Shown piece by piece: positions 20,002 to 32,017 of a stretch of 64,000 nucleotides of DNA (positions are counted from its first letter, which is position 1; each line of letters opens with the position of its first letter). Location: the NCBI GenBank assembly GCA_022496185.1, contig WTXG01000063.1, positions 62,001-126,000 on the forward strand. The letters run 5' to 3'. This stretch comes from Multifurca ochricompacta. Taxonomy: Eukaryota; Basidiomycota; Agaricomycetes; Russulales; Russulaceae. Both the position numbers and the translations under genes were made by a program. The notes below the pieces were generated by a model. The model did no database searches, was not told where the DNA came from, and was given only the letters and a program-made list of their open reading frames with translations.

Positions 20002-20323
20002 CATGAGAAGGTATGCTGTTATCTATCTTTCCCTACCTTCATCTAGCGCTGGCGCTATTCGTTCTTTGCTTGAATAGCGTATCGTCTTATGGTATATATA
20101 TAATGTCGCTCGCACTCGTCTTTTTGTTTATTTTTTTTTTGTCACCCCTGCTGCGAAATATAATGTATAACTTTGACCCCCTGACTATTCGATGCCGTGA
20201 TGCCGTTCATATTTATATTTATTTATATACCGGAGGTCAGGCCCGATGTATCTGGTGAGTGAGTGGGATGACGACGACGACGACGACGACACAGTTTAAT
20301 CAAACCATCACCACTTCAACCCA
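20002..20323. other. Spacer between the NDPK-like gene and ERCC1
   Basis: AT- and T-rich stretch with a (GAC)n run at about 20270-20290 just before the ERCC1 start. It probably contains the 3' end of the upstream gene and the ERCC1 promoter. No gene seen. Confidence 0.6.
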
Positions 20324-21429
20324 ATGGAAGCAATTGCACATAAGGGAAAGCACCAGCACCAGCAGCGACAACCACCGGTGGTACAACCGAGTTTAGGAAA
20401 CTCAATTATCATCAACCCGTGTCAACGTCTTAACCCGATAATCGAATGCATTCGCAATGTTCCTAAGGAGTTTGGTGATATCTTACCTGATTATCAAGTC
20501 GGTAAGACCACTGGTGTCCTTTTCCTCAGGTTCCTTTCTTTCTTTCCCCCCTCCCCCCCACAATAACACATTCCTCCTTTCTCACGACGCTTTTCACACA
20601 GCTTGAGATATCATCGTCTTCATCCTGAATACATTCATCAGCGGATAGAACGTCTTGGCCAATCGTATAACCTCCGCATTCTCCTTCTCATGTGTGACAT
20701 TGTGCGTACACTAGACACACATACACGTTCATTGAATCTTTACCCACACACTCCCTCAACAGTCAGAACATCGGGATCCCATTCGAGAGCTGACCAGAAT
20801 TTGTCTACTTAATAACATCACCGTTATCGTTACCTGGTCGTGAGTCTTTCTTTCCGTTTCCCTCCTCCCCTTCCAACAACAACAACATATGTATATATGT
20901 ATGTATGTGTGTGTGTGTGTGTGTCTAAATGTGTTACCAGCACAGATGAAGCCGGTCAGTATCTCACCGCTTACAAACAATCCGAACATCGTTCACCTAC
21001 ACTCATCCGCGAACGTGTGGATAAAACGCCAAGCGCGATTTTTCGAGCAGCGCTCACGAGTATTCCGCGAGTGAATAAGACGGACGTAGAAACTCTCCGT
21101 ACATCATTCGGCGTGCGTGTTTTTTTTTTTTTTTTTCCTTTTCCTTTCTTTTTTATGTGTAAAAAAAAAAAAAAAAAAAAAAGAGTTTCGCGAGGATCGC
21201 ACAGGTTGATTCGGCTCAGCTCGCTCGTCTTCCTGGTTTTGGCCCTAAAAAAGTAGCGCGACTCAAAGATGCGTTTGAACGACCGTTTCGTACGGGCGCT
21301 TCTACGAGTGGTGCACTTACAGTTGGTAGTGGTGGTGGTGGTGGTAGGACTTTATCGTCTACCGCCACTACTACTACTACTACTACTACTATTGCTTCTT
21401 CTTCAAGCAGCAACCCGTTACCAACGTAA
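20324..21429 (+). CDS. rad10: ERCC1/Rad10-type DNA repair protein
   Basis: Exons 20324-20529, 20602-20701, 20763-20839, 20941-21112 and 21184 onward join in frame. The central domain begins [18 protein letters not shown] and continues [14 protein letters not shown] and [19 protein letters not shown], the signature of ERCC1. The C-terminal (HhH)2 domain has [15 protein letters not shown] and [23 protein letters not shown]1 is the non-catalytic, DNA-binding partner of the XPF/Rad1 nuclease in nucleotide excision and crosslink repair in the nucleus. The frame ends at TAA 21427-21429 after a Gly/Thr/Ser microsatellite-coded stretch. A further open frame (21453-21779, acidic, ending RAKRRRA) may be a last exon reached by splicing or a one-base shift. 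Confidence 0.93.
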
Positions 21430-21452
21430 CTGAACGGACGTCGAACGAGCCA

Positions 21453-21779
21453 GTGGACAATTCGGTATGGGATATCCAACTCGATCTTAATACTCCTTCT
21501 CCTTCTCCTTCTCCTTCTCCTCTTCCCGAACTGGGGCGACTACTAGAACTAGATCAAGGGCCATCATCATCATCATCATTATCTAAACGGGTTCGTGAAG
21601 AAAGTCCAATATGGGAAATTGAAGGTGACGATGACGTTACGTTTCCTGAAGAACAAGGAGAAGAAGGTGGTGGTGGTGGTGGTGGTACAAACCTGAGCTG
21701 GAATGTCGACCCGGATCTGGACGAGGATATAGACATGGATATTGCGCCTGCTCTACGCGCAAAGCGTCGGCGGGCTTGA
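21453..21779 (+). CDS. Possible acidic C-terminal exon of the ERCC1 gene
   Basis: About 108 residues, Ser/Pro-rich then very acidic (EIEGDDDVTFPEEQGEE, DLDEDIDMDI) and ending in a basic KRRRA. The frame is open upstream to the ERCC1 stop in a different phase. Its composition fits a disordered nuclear protein tail better than random sequence. I found no clean splice that joins it. Confidence 0.4.
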   Translation: MDNSVWDIQLDLNTPSPSPSPSPLPELGRLLELDQGPSSSSSLSKRVREESPIWEIEGDDDVTFPEEQGEEGGGGGGGTNLSWNVDPDLDEDIDMDIAPALRAKRRRA

Positions 21780-22711
21780 GGCGCTGCATCACATACACAC
21801 ACATACATACAACTCATGGCGCAGTGCAGTGCAGTGGGGGGGAGCGCACAACTTTAATATATGTCATTGGAAATATGTTTTTAGACTTTTTTTTTCTCTT
21901 CCTCCCCTTCCCCCCCCCCCCTGCGCTGTACCTTGTTGAATTAAAACGTTCAAGACACGACATTTTTTTTTTTACTCTTATTTTTTATTTGACTTTCCTT
22001 ATTGTTTACTTGCTTTGGCGAGCTCCCTACCCCCTTCCCCTCCCCCCCCCCCCCTCTACTCCCCCTTGCGCGAAGTTGTCACAACATAGGCACATTAAAT
22101 ACTTTCTTTTTTTTTTTCTTTTTGAATTCATAATATCATTTAAATCATATCATATGAAAATTCAGTCACAAGTCAGCCTGGCCTGACAAAATCGTGGGAA
22201 TTGATATAAGTAAAGTGATGATGGGGTGTGATTGATAGGGGTAAGTGATATAGAAAAGACATTATACGTGACGTTCTCATCACTCACTTTCCCTTTTTTC
22301 CCTTTTTCCCTTTTTTTTTTTTCCTGCTACTTCCCATATCAGATCCATAGAGACAAGCCTGGTCGGTACTCAGGTTGTCCAGGGCCGAATCATCCGACAT
22401 CTATTGAATTGAAAATCGTTAATGTTACATACATCCAAATAATATGTGTATATATATATAAAGATATATATATTATTATCATGACCTTGTTTTTTGGGGG
22501 AGTTTTTTTTTTTTTTTCACTTCACCCCTCCCTTCCTTCTCCTGTCACCCACCCTTCATAAGTATGCATGTGCATGTGTGTGTGTGCGCCATTGTTGTTT
22601 TTTTTTTGTTTTCTTTTTGTTTTTTTGGAAAATCGAAAAAGAAAAAAGGAAAAGGAAAAAAAAAAAAAAAAAAACCAAAACAAAACAAAAAGGCCTTTTT
22701 TTTTATGATGG
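21780..22711. other. Simple-sequence-rich region
   Basis: Contains many homopolymers and short tandem runs: C-runs near 21910 and 22047, T-runs near 22100, 22310 and 22500, (TA)n near 22450 and a long A-run near 22655-22675. Long frames here consist of Phe/Lys/Pro runs and are not credible genes. It lies between convergent genes, so it probably holds 3' ends. Confidence 0.6.
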
Positions 22712-24031
22712 TTACCTTGATGCGAACGTGAGGAAAAGATCCGCGATGTATAAGGTGGTGGTGTGGGAACATCTGAGTGTGTTTGCCTCCCTTCCCCCCA
22801 CTTTCGTCCATTCACGAGCTGCTGCTGCTGCTGCTGCGGTGGTGGTGACGATGACGATGACGATGATTCGGGAATTTGAAGCAATCGATTCGGTTGTAAT
22901 ACTACCAACGGAAAAGACCTCGCCGCCGTCACCGTTTGTTGTTGCGGGGATAATGACGAAGACGTTGGCACTGGTGGTAGTGGTGACCGTGAGGATGGTG
23001 GTGGTGGTGGTGGTGGTGGTGATGATGATGATGATGATGATGGTGATGATGAGATAATGATGAGATGGTGGTGGTGGTGATGATGACAGTGGTAATGGTG
23101 GTGGTGGTAGTGATACCGGAGGTAGCTTGCGTTCCGGTAATGGAGGCAACGGACGAACCTTAGTCTTTGATTTATCCACTTTATTCCGCTCCTTTTCCCG
23201 AACCTGACCTCGCTCCCGCTCCCGCATCATCATCATCATCATCGCCATCGTCGTAGACATTATCATATTACTACCCCTACGGTCGTGGGCGAAGCTCGCG
23301 GACGTTGGGGTTGGCGGGAGCGGTAATTTCGGTGGGGGTGATAACGGTGGTGGTTGTGGTGGTGTGGTAGTGGTTGTGGTGGTGAAGCGGAAGCGGAGGC
23401 GGTGGTGACAGTGGTGACGGGTGGTTTGGCACGTAGGAATTGACGTGGACGAGGACGACGAGGCGCGAACATGTCATCAGAATTGAAACGGATTTGTGGC
23501 GTTGGTGGGAGTACGGGATCGACGTGGCTACCTCGGTGTCGTGCACCACGACCGTGACTAATCCACCACCTCCTCCACCATTGTCGTACTCATGAGGATG
23601 GAGATGGTGCTGATGATGCTGATGATGATGGCCGCCACCGCTTAAACGACCTACAAAAGTCGGGATGCTGACTCGGAGACGCCCACTGAGGGTTGATAAC
23701 GTTCGAGTGGAAGATTCTCGAACACCAGCTTGCTGAATTACGGCGGCGTGTGGGAAAGCCGTTGATGTTGTTGTCGTAGGCGTCGTTAATCCTCCATTGT
23801 TGTCATCGTTGCCGCGACGGCATCATTTGACACGAAAGATGGTGTGGTTGTGCAAGTACTACTGGTGGGCGAATCAGAATAGGATAACCCCTCATCTTGA
23901 ACTTGCTGTTTTGCCGCGCGTCGACGTGCGGCACGTCGGCGCCATAGTATGGCGAACACGATTAGCAAGCCGAAACCCAGTAATACTGGTGGGACTATAG
24001 CAGCCGCGAGACTAGAGCCTGGTGAACTGTG
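22712..24031 (-). pseudogene. Low-complexity single-pass membrane protein, gene model unresolved
   Basis: Minus-strand reading from a TTCACAG acceptor near 24031 gives SLAAAIVPPVLLGFGLLIVF, a hydrophobic segment followed by a strongly basic RRRAARRRAAK, the pattern of a type I single-pass membrane protein with a cytoplasmic tail. The tail continues as GLSYSDSPTSSTC, then in a second frame SGRLRVSIPTFVGRLSGG, then in a third NSDDMFAPRRPRPRQFLRA, then a Pro-rich part with PLPPLPERKLPP. The frame changes occur around short repeats, so single-base errors or unrecognised introns are likely. The extracellular part upstream was not found. Function unknown. Confidence 0.4.
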
Positions 24032-25129
24032 AGGTTGGGGGGAGAAGGGGGAAGGGGGGGAGATTAGTAAAATAAGGTTTAATCATTTATATCGCTGGAT
24101 GCACGGCGAGATGAACGGAGGGGAGGGGCTATAAAAGGGACACGCACGAAGAGGATGATGACCTTGATGTCAAGGATGCATTCGCATTATCTCCACGGAC
24201 CGTGATCAGACTAGGCGACATGCCTCCTCACACTTGAGATAAGCTGATGTGCTTGGATTGGGGGGGAGGGGGGGGCACGTATGTGATGAAGATGGGCGTC
24301 GACGTGGAAGGGCGGGCGGGAAGGACGATACAGTAGTTGGGGGATTAAGAAGAAAACAGAACCGAACGATTCTTGTGCAGGGCTCTGACCCTAACATGAT
24401 CTCAGCACGGGGGTGAGCGGAATCATGGCCCCATCAACCCAATTGGAACGGAACTCTTTTTAATAACGAAAGTGGCGGGGGAAACCCAGGCGCAAAGAGT
24501 GGAACCTTGTTCGGTTATTTGGTATTTGCCGCTAGATCGAGCCTCACATCATCTCAGGCCTGGAGATAGATCAGATCCTTAATATCAAACTCCACAGGGG
24601 ATATTTGGTAAGTCACCAGAGCGAGTAGTTCACCTTTCACGATTCCCTGAGTGTCGCTTAAAGGTCGAATACCAGAATCCGCAACAGCGGGATGAATTTT
24701 GCACAGCCCTGTTGATGGGAAGGAGATTAACATCACCGCATCAAAACCATCTGTAGTCCGTTCAGTTCAGAGAGCGTGGCATTGATCGGGTTTGGACTAT
24801 CAAAGAGCGTGACGAAGCACGGGGTCCTTAGTCATATAATAAAGATTGCGGGACGTGAAATCTGCTTTGGAGCTGAGCAGTTGAGCCGGACGTCATTCAA
24901 GCTGCGTGATCTCCGGAGAAGCCACAGAAATTTGAACTGACTCGTTGCAATGATGAGCTATATGTTCTTCTCATAAGGGTGACAAGTATTGTATCGATGT
25001 GCCTGCAGGTTGCCTGGGAGTTGACAGAAGGGGACAATATAAAGCCTCGGAGGTTAGAGTGGGGATCAATATCCAAGAAAGCTTGTTCTTCCCCTGACAC
25101 TTAGCTCACGTGCATCGTCACGTGGTGTC
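24032..25129. other. Intergenic region with no confident gene
   Basis: May hold the 5' exons of the membrane protein gene (toward 24032) and the 3' end of OMA1 (toward 25129). A minus-strand frame at 24897-25100 (GEEQAFLDIDPHSNLRGF) could be an alternative last exon of OMA1, reached from a GTAAGG donor after the codons for GAF. Otherwise nothing recognisable. Confidence 0.5.
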
Positions 25130-26865
25130 TCACTTGTCAGTCACTTCTAACCCAATAATTGCCTTACCAAAGGCACCGAGGTAGTCCGAGGTTCCACCGC
25201 AAGCCGTCGCTTGCACTGTGAATGCTTCCGGGAGTAGACTTTGAAGTTGCTGTCAACGTATTTTTAAGCGAGTTGACAGTCGGATCGGACTACGGAAAAG
25301 GGGGAGAGGGGGAAGTGAACGTACCCGGACGCGTTCCTCGGACGCAGGATGCGTGTTCAAGAAGGAAACATTTAGGCCACTAGCGGCTTTTTCTAGTGCG
25401 CCTAAGCGTTTGAACATTCTGAAAAAATATACGTCAGGCGAAAGAAGCGACAATGAAAAAAATAATAAAAATAAAAGTAAAGACGCCGCACTCTGGTGCT
25501 GCAGTGGGATCAAAGCATGCCTTGGCTGAAAGCCTCAAGCCTATCTTGTCAGCTGCAAAAAAAAAAAGCAAGTACCGTTAAGCCAACATGAATCTATTGG
25601 CGCGTGAACGAAAGAGTGACTCAAACCTTCGTATTCCTGTTTGCGTGAGTGGGGGAGATCCATCAACAAAGTGGTGATAATTCCGCCAACACCGGAGGGG
25701 AGGCCGATGAGATCTGCCAGCCAGGCCATAGCAATGAAGATTTTGGAGTAGGAGTAGCGTTCTGCTACGTGGCGTGCAACTATAGAAAATCGATCTGTCG
25801 TGTGAGGCGAAATAGCCCCCTCATCTCAAGCAATCAAAGCGGCTCACCAACATGGCCTATCTCTATACACAGGGTAAAAGGAAATTTTAAGATAGGATTT
25901 GGATGAATGAACTCACCGTGACCAAGTATCGCAGCGAGACCCTGCTCATCCTTCGCTACAGGAAGGATACCCGTAAAAACAACGATCGTACCTAATAAGA
26001 ATTAGGCGAATTCATATAGGTTCGAAAAGAAAATTTAGGCATACCTGGCGCTGCCATAGCGTTGACGACCTTCTTGTCATTGACCACCAATAGGTTCCAC
26101 TCCATCCTGCTAGTCCCATGTGTCGCGCCGTGTCCCGTGGCATCAGGATCCCACAAGTCTGGAAGACCATCCTCTATGTCACCGCTGCCTATCCCAAACC
26201 CTGGCTGCAATACGTTCTGTATCGGGATGGGTGCTCGTGGATCTCCGCGCAGTGTACCAAGATCGTTTGCCTCTAAGATGCGCGATACGACACGGTGTAC
26301 ATGCTGAGTGACGAAATGTGAGGGTGGAAGGAGCTTTCCTTGGAATTGTTGGGAGAGCTCGGTGTACGATGCCTCCCAAAGCTATAGGTAGACAAGAAGA
26401 AGAGGATTTTAAAGGCAGCGAATGTCAAGAGTCGGAAGGGTCACGCACGGAGGCTTCGAATTTCGGGCTTACATCCATAAAGCGCCACCTGCCTGTCTCA
26501 GGGACTTGCTCAAGGCTCATAACCAGACATCAGGGGGACGATATGAGAGTGATAATATATGATTTGACAACACACTGAAAGAGGTAGTATACAATAGATC
26601 CCACTCCTAAGGTATATATGATGACATCACGTGTCTGAAACCTTGCAGAGGACGGCGGTGGTCGATTTGGATGGTCATCGAATCGTGTATATTGTACCCG
26701 ACAAGGAGGTTGTGTCGAGAAGTTCCGGTATGGCGGCTGCGGTAATGATGTACGGAAGCTTGGAGGGAACCGCGACAGAACGCTGCTGCTCTCTAGATGG
26801 CGTACCGGCGTCACTGTTCTGAATCTAGCACCAAAAGATGTACGGAAAGCTCGAGCGGCGTGCAT
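25130..26865 (-). CDS. oma1: OMA1-type mitochondrial metalloprotease (M48 family)
   Basis: Nine exons: 26865-26577, 26515-26449, 26381-26045, 25991-25917, 25862-25848, 25779-25627, 25552-25492, 25418-25325, 25249-25130. The N-terminus is Arg-rich and Ser-rich, like a mitochondrial presequence, then has a hydrophobic segment (VIIYTLGVGSIVYYLF) and the OMA1 signature LEQVPETGRWRFMDVS. The core reads WNLLVVNDKKVVNAMAAPG, TIVVFTGILPVAKDEQG, then LGH-EIGHV-VARHVAERYS, completing the zinc-binding HEIGH motif across two introns. Downstream EADKIGLRL supplies the third zinc ligand (Glu) and FLNTHPASEERV is the conserved M48 tail. OMA1 works in the inner membrane on stress-dependent protein processing. 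Start is the first ATG in frame. The C-terminus (stop at 25130) may be replaced by an alternative exon. Confidence 0.93.
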
Positions 26866-28158
26866 TTGAAGCAAGCAAGGTGAAGGGTCACAGACAGATA
26901 CACAAAGCGAAGTTTAGGGAAAGCGGCTATCCCGGCCCGCTGTCGGAGGGACACGTCAACAGCAGCAGCCGTCATGCCGCGTATTTGTTATTGCTCACGG
27001 CACCACAAGAGCTCATAGCAATAAATTAATGTTACAGATGGATGATTTGCGTGTGCAAGACATGTTCATGAAAGTGCAGAGTCTGTTCGAAAGGGAACAA
27101 AGGGACTCATCCTTACTCAGCTAGTCTCCAGAGGTCGTCGCGCCCTGTAACGCTTGAACGCTGCCCGCACATGTCTTGTAAGAACCCGAACCCGAAGAGA
27201 GCTGTCGCATGTTTGGTTTTGGTATTATTGAAGTCGGTCTGGGGTCAGACTACCGCGTGGGGTTGAAAGTGGCGCAGGCCCCCTCCCGGTACTGGGGGGA
27301 ATGGAGGAGGATGTGGGCCGTGACGCGGGGTGTGTCGGAATCGCAGGTAAAAGGCATAGGAGAATGTTGGTTAGGTCAGGCTTGCCAATCGCAGGGCCGT
27401 GGATGTGCGGGCCAAGCCCGAAACAAAATAAAAATGTTCGCAATTGTCAATCGAATTTTCTACTATTTTAGGAGATTAGGAGGCACTAATACCCGGGGCC
27501 ACGCGTGTCGTGTCATTTTTTTTTTGAAACGGTAAACGGTAAATGTAGGATTTTCGCCCGTATAGATTGTCATTACCTCCGTCACGCGCACAAGGCAGAT
27601 ATCTGTACGGGGGTCGCATTTGGTTGGTCTTGTAGTGTGGTAACCACTCCACATGATCGCGTTGCCAAGCGGCCGTGGCTCACATGCCGCGGTTTTCTCT
27701 GCGATGAGTTGCTCTCTAACTAACTTACTACTGAAGTTTGAATGAAGCTCCTCAAATATGGAATTGCCTAATTGACGTGCTATCACCACTGATGAAGCAA
27801 GCCATCACAACTGGAAGCTTGCGCCTCCTCGGAAGCCTTTTCCTTTTCGCGACTTGGCACACAATGGAAGGGGGGCTAATGACGACTACTTACTGTCACG
27901 TATCCTAGCCAGATCTCATGCCCGTGGTGATGTTGATGACTGCTTCCGTTTCGGCGGTTGACCGCGTGTTAAATACAAGTTGGGGTGGGGAATTCGCGGC
28001 TGGCTTGAACCTTGAACCTTGGGTTTGGGTGGTGACAAGTGCACCCCTTACATTCCTTTTCCCTCCTTCCCTCCCTTTCTCTCTCCATTCTTTCTTTTTT
28101 TCTTTAATTTTAATTTTGTTAATCTTCAACTGGCAACTCGTAACAGCTAGTCGGAGAA
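26866..28158. other. Divergent promoter region between OMA1 and alpha-amylase
   Basis: No coding sequence that I can support. Frames on both strands at 27209-27789 have no recognisable motif and show mixed composition. Pyrimidine-rich stretches (about 28055-28110) precede the amylase ATG. Confidence 0.55.
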
Positions 28159-31141
28159 ATGGGATTGTCTAAGTATATCGTTCCAATCTTCGCACTTGTT
28201 GCGCTCGTGCATTCCAAGCACCACTTTAAACACTCCACACCCGGAAGCAAAGGTAAGCAATTCTGAGCCCGTACGCCCGCCTACCTATCTGGGGAGACTC
28301 CCTCTCACCGATAGAACTCCTGGCCAGCTGTGATCGCTCAGATGTTTCAATGGTCTTGGGACAGTGTCGCTGCAGAGTGTACTAGTTTCCTTGGAGCAGC
28401 GGGCTATGGATTCGTTCAAGGTGGGGTTATTTTTTCCTTTGCGTCTTGTTATTGTTGACTTGCCGCCAGTGAACTCGGCGCAGGAGCACATCCAGGGAAC
28501 CCAGTGGTGGACGGATTATCAGCCCGTCTCATACACGCTCACATCCAAACACGGCAATCGACAGCAATACCAAAATATGGTTGATGCATGCCACGCAGTT
28601 GGCGTCAAGGTCATAGCTGGTTCGTTACCCGTTGACCTGATGCGAACCCCCACGAATAACGAACAAAAAATCAGATACCATATGGAACCACATGACCGGG
28701 CGGGATTCGGGGGTCGGTATTGCGGGAAGCAGTTCGTCTCGTCTCGCAAATCTCAGGGTCCCTTCTATATACGTTTCTGAAGCAATATTCACGGGACAGG
28801 TTTCACTCATTACAACTATCCTGGGATCTACCAGACTCAAAATTTCCATCATTGTGGCCTTGAACCGGGCGACGCCATCGTCAACTATAAGAGTACTAAG
28901 GAAGTGTGGACCTGCCAACTCGTTGGCCTTGCAGAGTACGTCAAACGACAATCCTTGCACGTCCCACATTTCTGATTTATCGCGCTGCGCTGTTAGCTTG
29001 GCGACAGACACTGAATATGTTCGCCAACGACTTGCCACATATACGAACGATCTCATCTCTTTGGGAGTCGATGGTCTACGTTTGGACGCGGCTAAACGTA
29101 CGCAGCTCAGAAATTCTCCTCCCCATTGTTTTTGGCGCGCGGGTTTGGAGGCGAGGTTCGCTAAATGAGCTGTGATGCGTTTGGATAGATATCGATCCCG
29201 TTGATATTGCCAATATCTTATCGAGGTTGAAGTCAAAACCATACATCACCCAGGAGGTGAGATTACCCCATTGGCATCCCTGTGCTAGCCAGTTTGTTTA
29301 GTCTTTGCTCAATTGGATCACACGTCGTTAGGTTGTCTGGGGCGCGGGCCAGGCGGTCACGCCAGCTTTGTACATCAAGACTGGGGATGTGGAAGAGTAA
29401 GGGGGGTTTTCTTTTTTCAAATTTCACTTTTGGTCCTCACCATTTCCAACTCCCCCCTCCCTCTCTTTGCGTTTATAGGTTCCGTTTTTCCAGTGCTCTA
29501 AGGGATGCGTTCCTCACTGGCGGTATATCTTCATTGCAAAACCTTGATAGTCGAGGCTGGGTCGCGGGCTCAAACGCGAACACGTTTGTCTCCAACCACG
29601 ATACGGAGCGGGTACGAGCGTTTCGATCGAGCGCTTGCTCTGTCTACTGACACACCCCTTCGCATAGAGTTCTGCATCGCTTAACCCATACTCGCCTTCA
29701 AATTCGTACACCCTGGCCACCGTCTTCTCCCTGTATGTTAGTTTTAGCCTGTGGCAAGAGAGTCCCTCTGACGAGATATTCTTTTTTTCCTTTTGTGGCT
29801 AGTTCTCATCCATATGGCACGCCTACGATCCTCTCGAGCTACACCACTTTCTACAACAAGGACGCTGGAGGACCGAACGGCGGTACGGACCATAGCCCTT
29901 TCTAGGCCGTTCTTCTTACATTTCTATCTTACATTTCTATCCCTTTTATAGGAGCAGGAACCTGCTCTGGAAATGTAGGCACGAATGGATGGTATGCAAC
30001 CTCGTTCTATCATCACAGATAGTATCGAAGGATGTTCAACGTTGGCATCGGTGTGTCTGTGTGGGTGGGGGACACTTTTTTTTCCACAGGTTCTGCCAAC
30101 ACCGCTGGCCAGCCGTCGCTGGCATGGTCGGGTTCCGGAACAAGGTCGGTAACGCGGTGCTCACTAACTGGGTCTCCCCGTCGTCCCAGCAGATCGCCTT
30201 TGCCCGAGGTAAGCCCACACGCGTATTTTACTCTCCTTACATACTGCAACGGAGGAGAGATGGGCTGACAACTGGTGGTGATGGTGGTTGGTACAGGTTC
30301 GATCGGCTTTGTTGCTATTAATAATGCGGACAAAGCGTGGAGCACGACGTTCTCGACGGGCCTGCCCGCTGGATCCTATTGCAACGTCATTGAGGGCTTG
30401 TCCTTGGCGGGAGTGTGTAGTGGAACGGCGTAAGTGGACCGCCCGCCCCAATCCATCGTTTCTTCGCTTCTGCTGGGTTAGGTTTCGGTTCAACTCAAAC
30501 CATTCATGATTTAATTTGCCAGATTCACTATCAATTCAGGTGGAAGCTTGACCGTCACTGTTGGTCCACGCCAAGCCATCGCGATACACACTGGTGCGTT
30601 GGGTAAAGGGACGGCCACGCCGAGGACGGCCCAGCAAATTCCGGTCATGTTCTCTGAGAACGTAACGACGACGTTCGGTGAAGTGAGTGCAGGAGGAGAG
30701 GCAGCAATGGGAGAGTACAGAGAGAGTCACTAATCTTTTTTGTAATAACAGAATGTCTTTGTTGTGGGTAGCCTGCCACAACTCGGTAACTGGGACACGT
30801 CCAACGCTGTACGTGCATACATCCTTCAAGGTATTGATGGTTGTTTTTCGTTGACACACACACGTATAGATACCGCTTGATCCGACCAATAATCCCGTGT
30901 GGGGTGCGACGGTGTATCTACCGCCCAATGCTGCGTTCCAGTATAAGTTCATCCGCAAGCAGTCCAACGGCAGTGTACGCTCTTTTTTTTTCTTTTCTTA
31001 AACACACTGAGAATGATTTTTAATGAATGTATGGGGGGATTGGGACTTGACGTTGGATAGATCGTGTTTGAATCGGATCCGAATAGGCAGAACACGACCC
31101 CAGCATCAGGAACGCAGCCAATCGTGACGAGCTGGCGTTAA
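28159..31141 (+). CDS. Secreted alpha-amylase, GH13 with C-terminal CBM20
   Basis: Eighteen exons; from exon 2 (28315) to the TAA at 31139-31141 all phases fit (exons begin 28315, 28470, 28675, 28800, 28997, 29189, 29332, 29479, 29668, 29803, 29952, 30090, 30297, 30523, 30752, 30870, 31061). A signal peptide follows ATG 28159 (IVPIFALVALVHS). The catalytic barrel shows DTIWNHMTG, GLRLDAAKH (nucleophile Asp), YITQEVVWG (acid/base Glu) and VSNHDTER (third Asp), the pattern of the bacterial-like GH13_32 amylases. The C-terminal CBM20 is marked by VGSLPQLGNWDTS and FQYKFIRKQSNG. It would hydrolyse starch alpha-1,4 bonds outside the cell. The visible first donor (28253) leaves exon 1 one base out of phase with exon 2, so the first junction is unresolved or contains an error. 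Confidence 0.95.
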
Positions 31142-32017
31142 ATTGGCCACATGCAAAAAAAAATAAAGACAATGACTCTCTTTTTGATCCCTTGAGGATG
31201 TAATATACCCCCATCCATAACCATAATATACTAGATGATATGATGGTAGAGCAAGAAAGGATATAGTAGCCCTATACTCACTCGTTTTTATTACACGCTT
31301 CTAAGGCAAGTGCGTGGGTACAAGGGGGCCACATAGCAATAGACACAGTTGAGCAGAGAGCCCCGTCTTACCCAGCTGGGTCTGGGCCTATCCCGGGTCG
31401 CGTGTCTTGTAACCCGAGGAGAGCCGTTACGATACTCACTTCACCACTCTTCCGACCTCATTATTGTCTATCCCTAGCCAGCCTAAAAAATAAGATTTTA
31501 CTCTTAAAGTAAAGTGACTAGTTCCGAGATGCCATCTATTGGATTGTTCGAGATCTGATAAAACGTTTGACCGTGACCATCGGGAATGATGGACGTTGGA
31601 CATCTCGGGGGTTATCTGTTTCTTCCAAAGGGAGGGACATAAAGGCAAAAAAGAAAAGTACGCGAGCTGGGAAACACTTATAGAGACTCTAGGAAAGGAG
31701 GGGGGGAAGACAATAAATAGAACATACTAGTGGAAAAGAGAAGCGAGACATTAATTATCTGGGCGTCGTTGCGTGACTTGTTACGGTACCTCTCACATTT
31801 TAAATGAAAAGGTGAGCAAATTGTGATCGCGCGTTAAACGCGTATGACTGCGCTTTTACTGTGGGGGAGGAAGAAAGGAAGACCAAGTCACAAGTCATCT
31901 CGATATAAAGGTCAAGTTGTTGCTAGAGAAACGCTTTTCCTGCCTGTTGTTTTACTTATTCATAGATAGTAATATACTTGTGTACAGGATCGACGGTAGA
32001 AGAGATCGACGACGGGA
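31142..32017. other. Intergenic region downstream of the amylase
   Basis: Holds the amylase 3' end (AATAAA-like AAAATAAAGA at about 31160) and the upstream region of the F-box/LRR gene. No gene recognised on either strand. Confidence 0.55.

Noticed and set aside
22494..23057. Long plus-strand frame ending in Val/Met runs
   Set aside because: Composed of homopolymer and triplet repeats; no domain, and antisense to a more plausible low-complexity gene.
27209..27789. Overlapping plus- and minus-strand frames of about 108 residues
   Set aside because: No recognisable motif, no convincing splice context, lies in the divergent promoter region.
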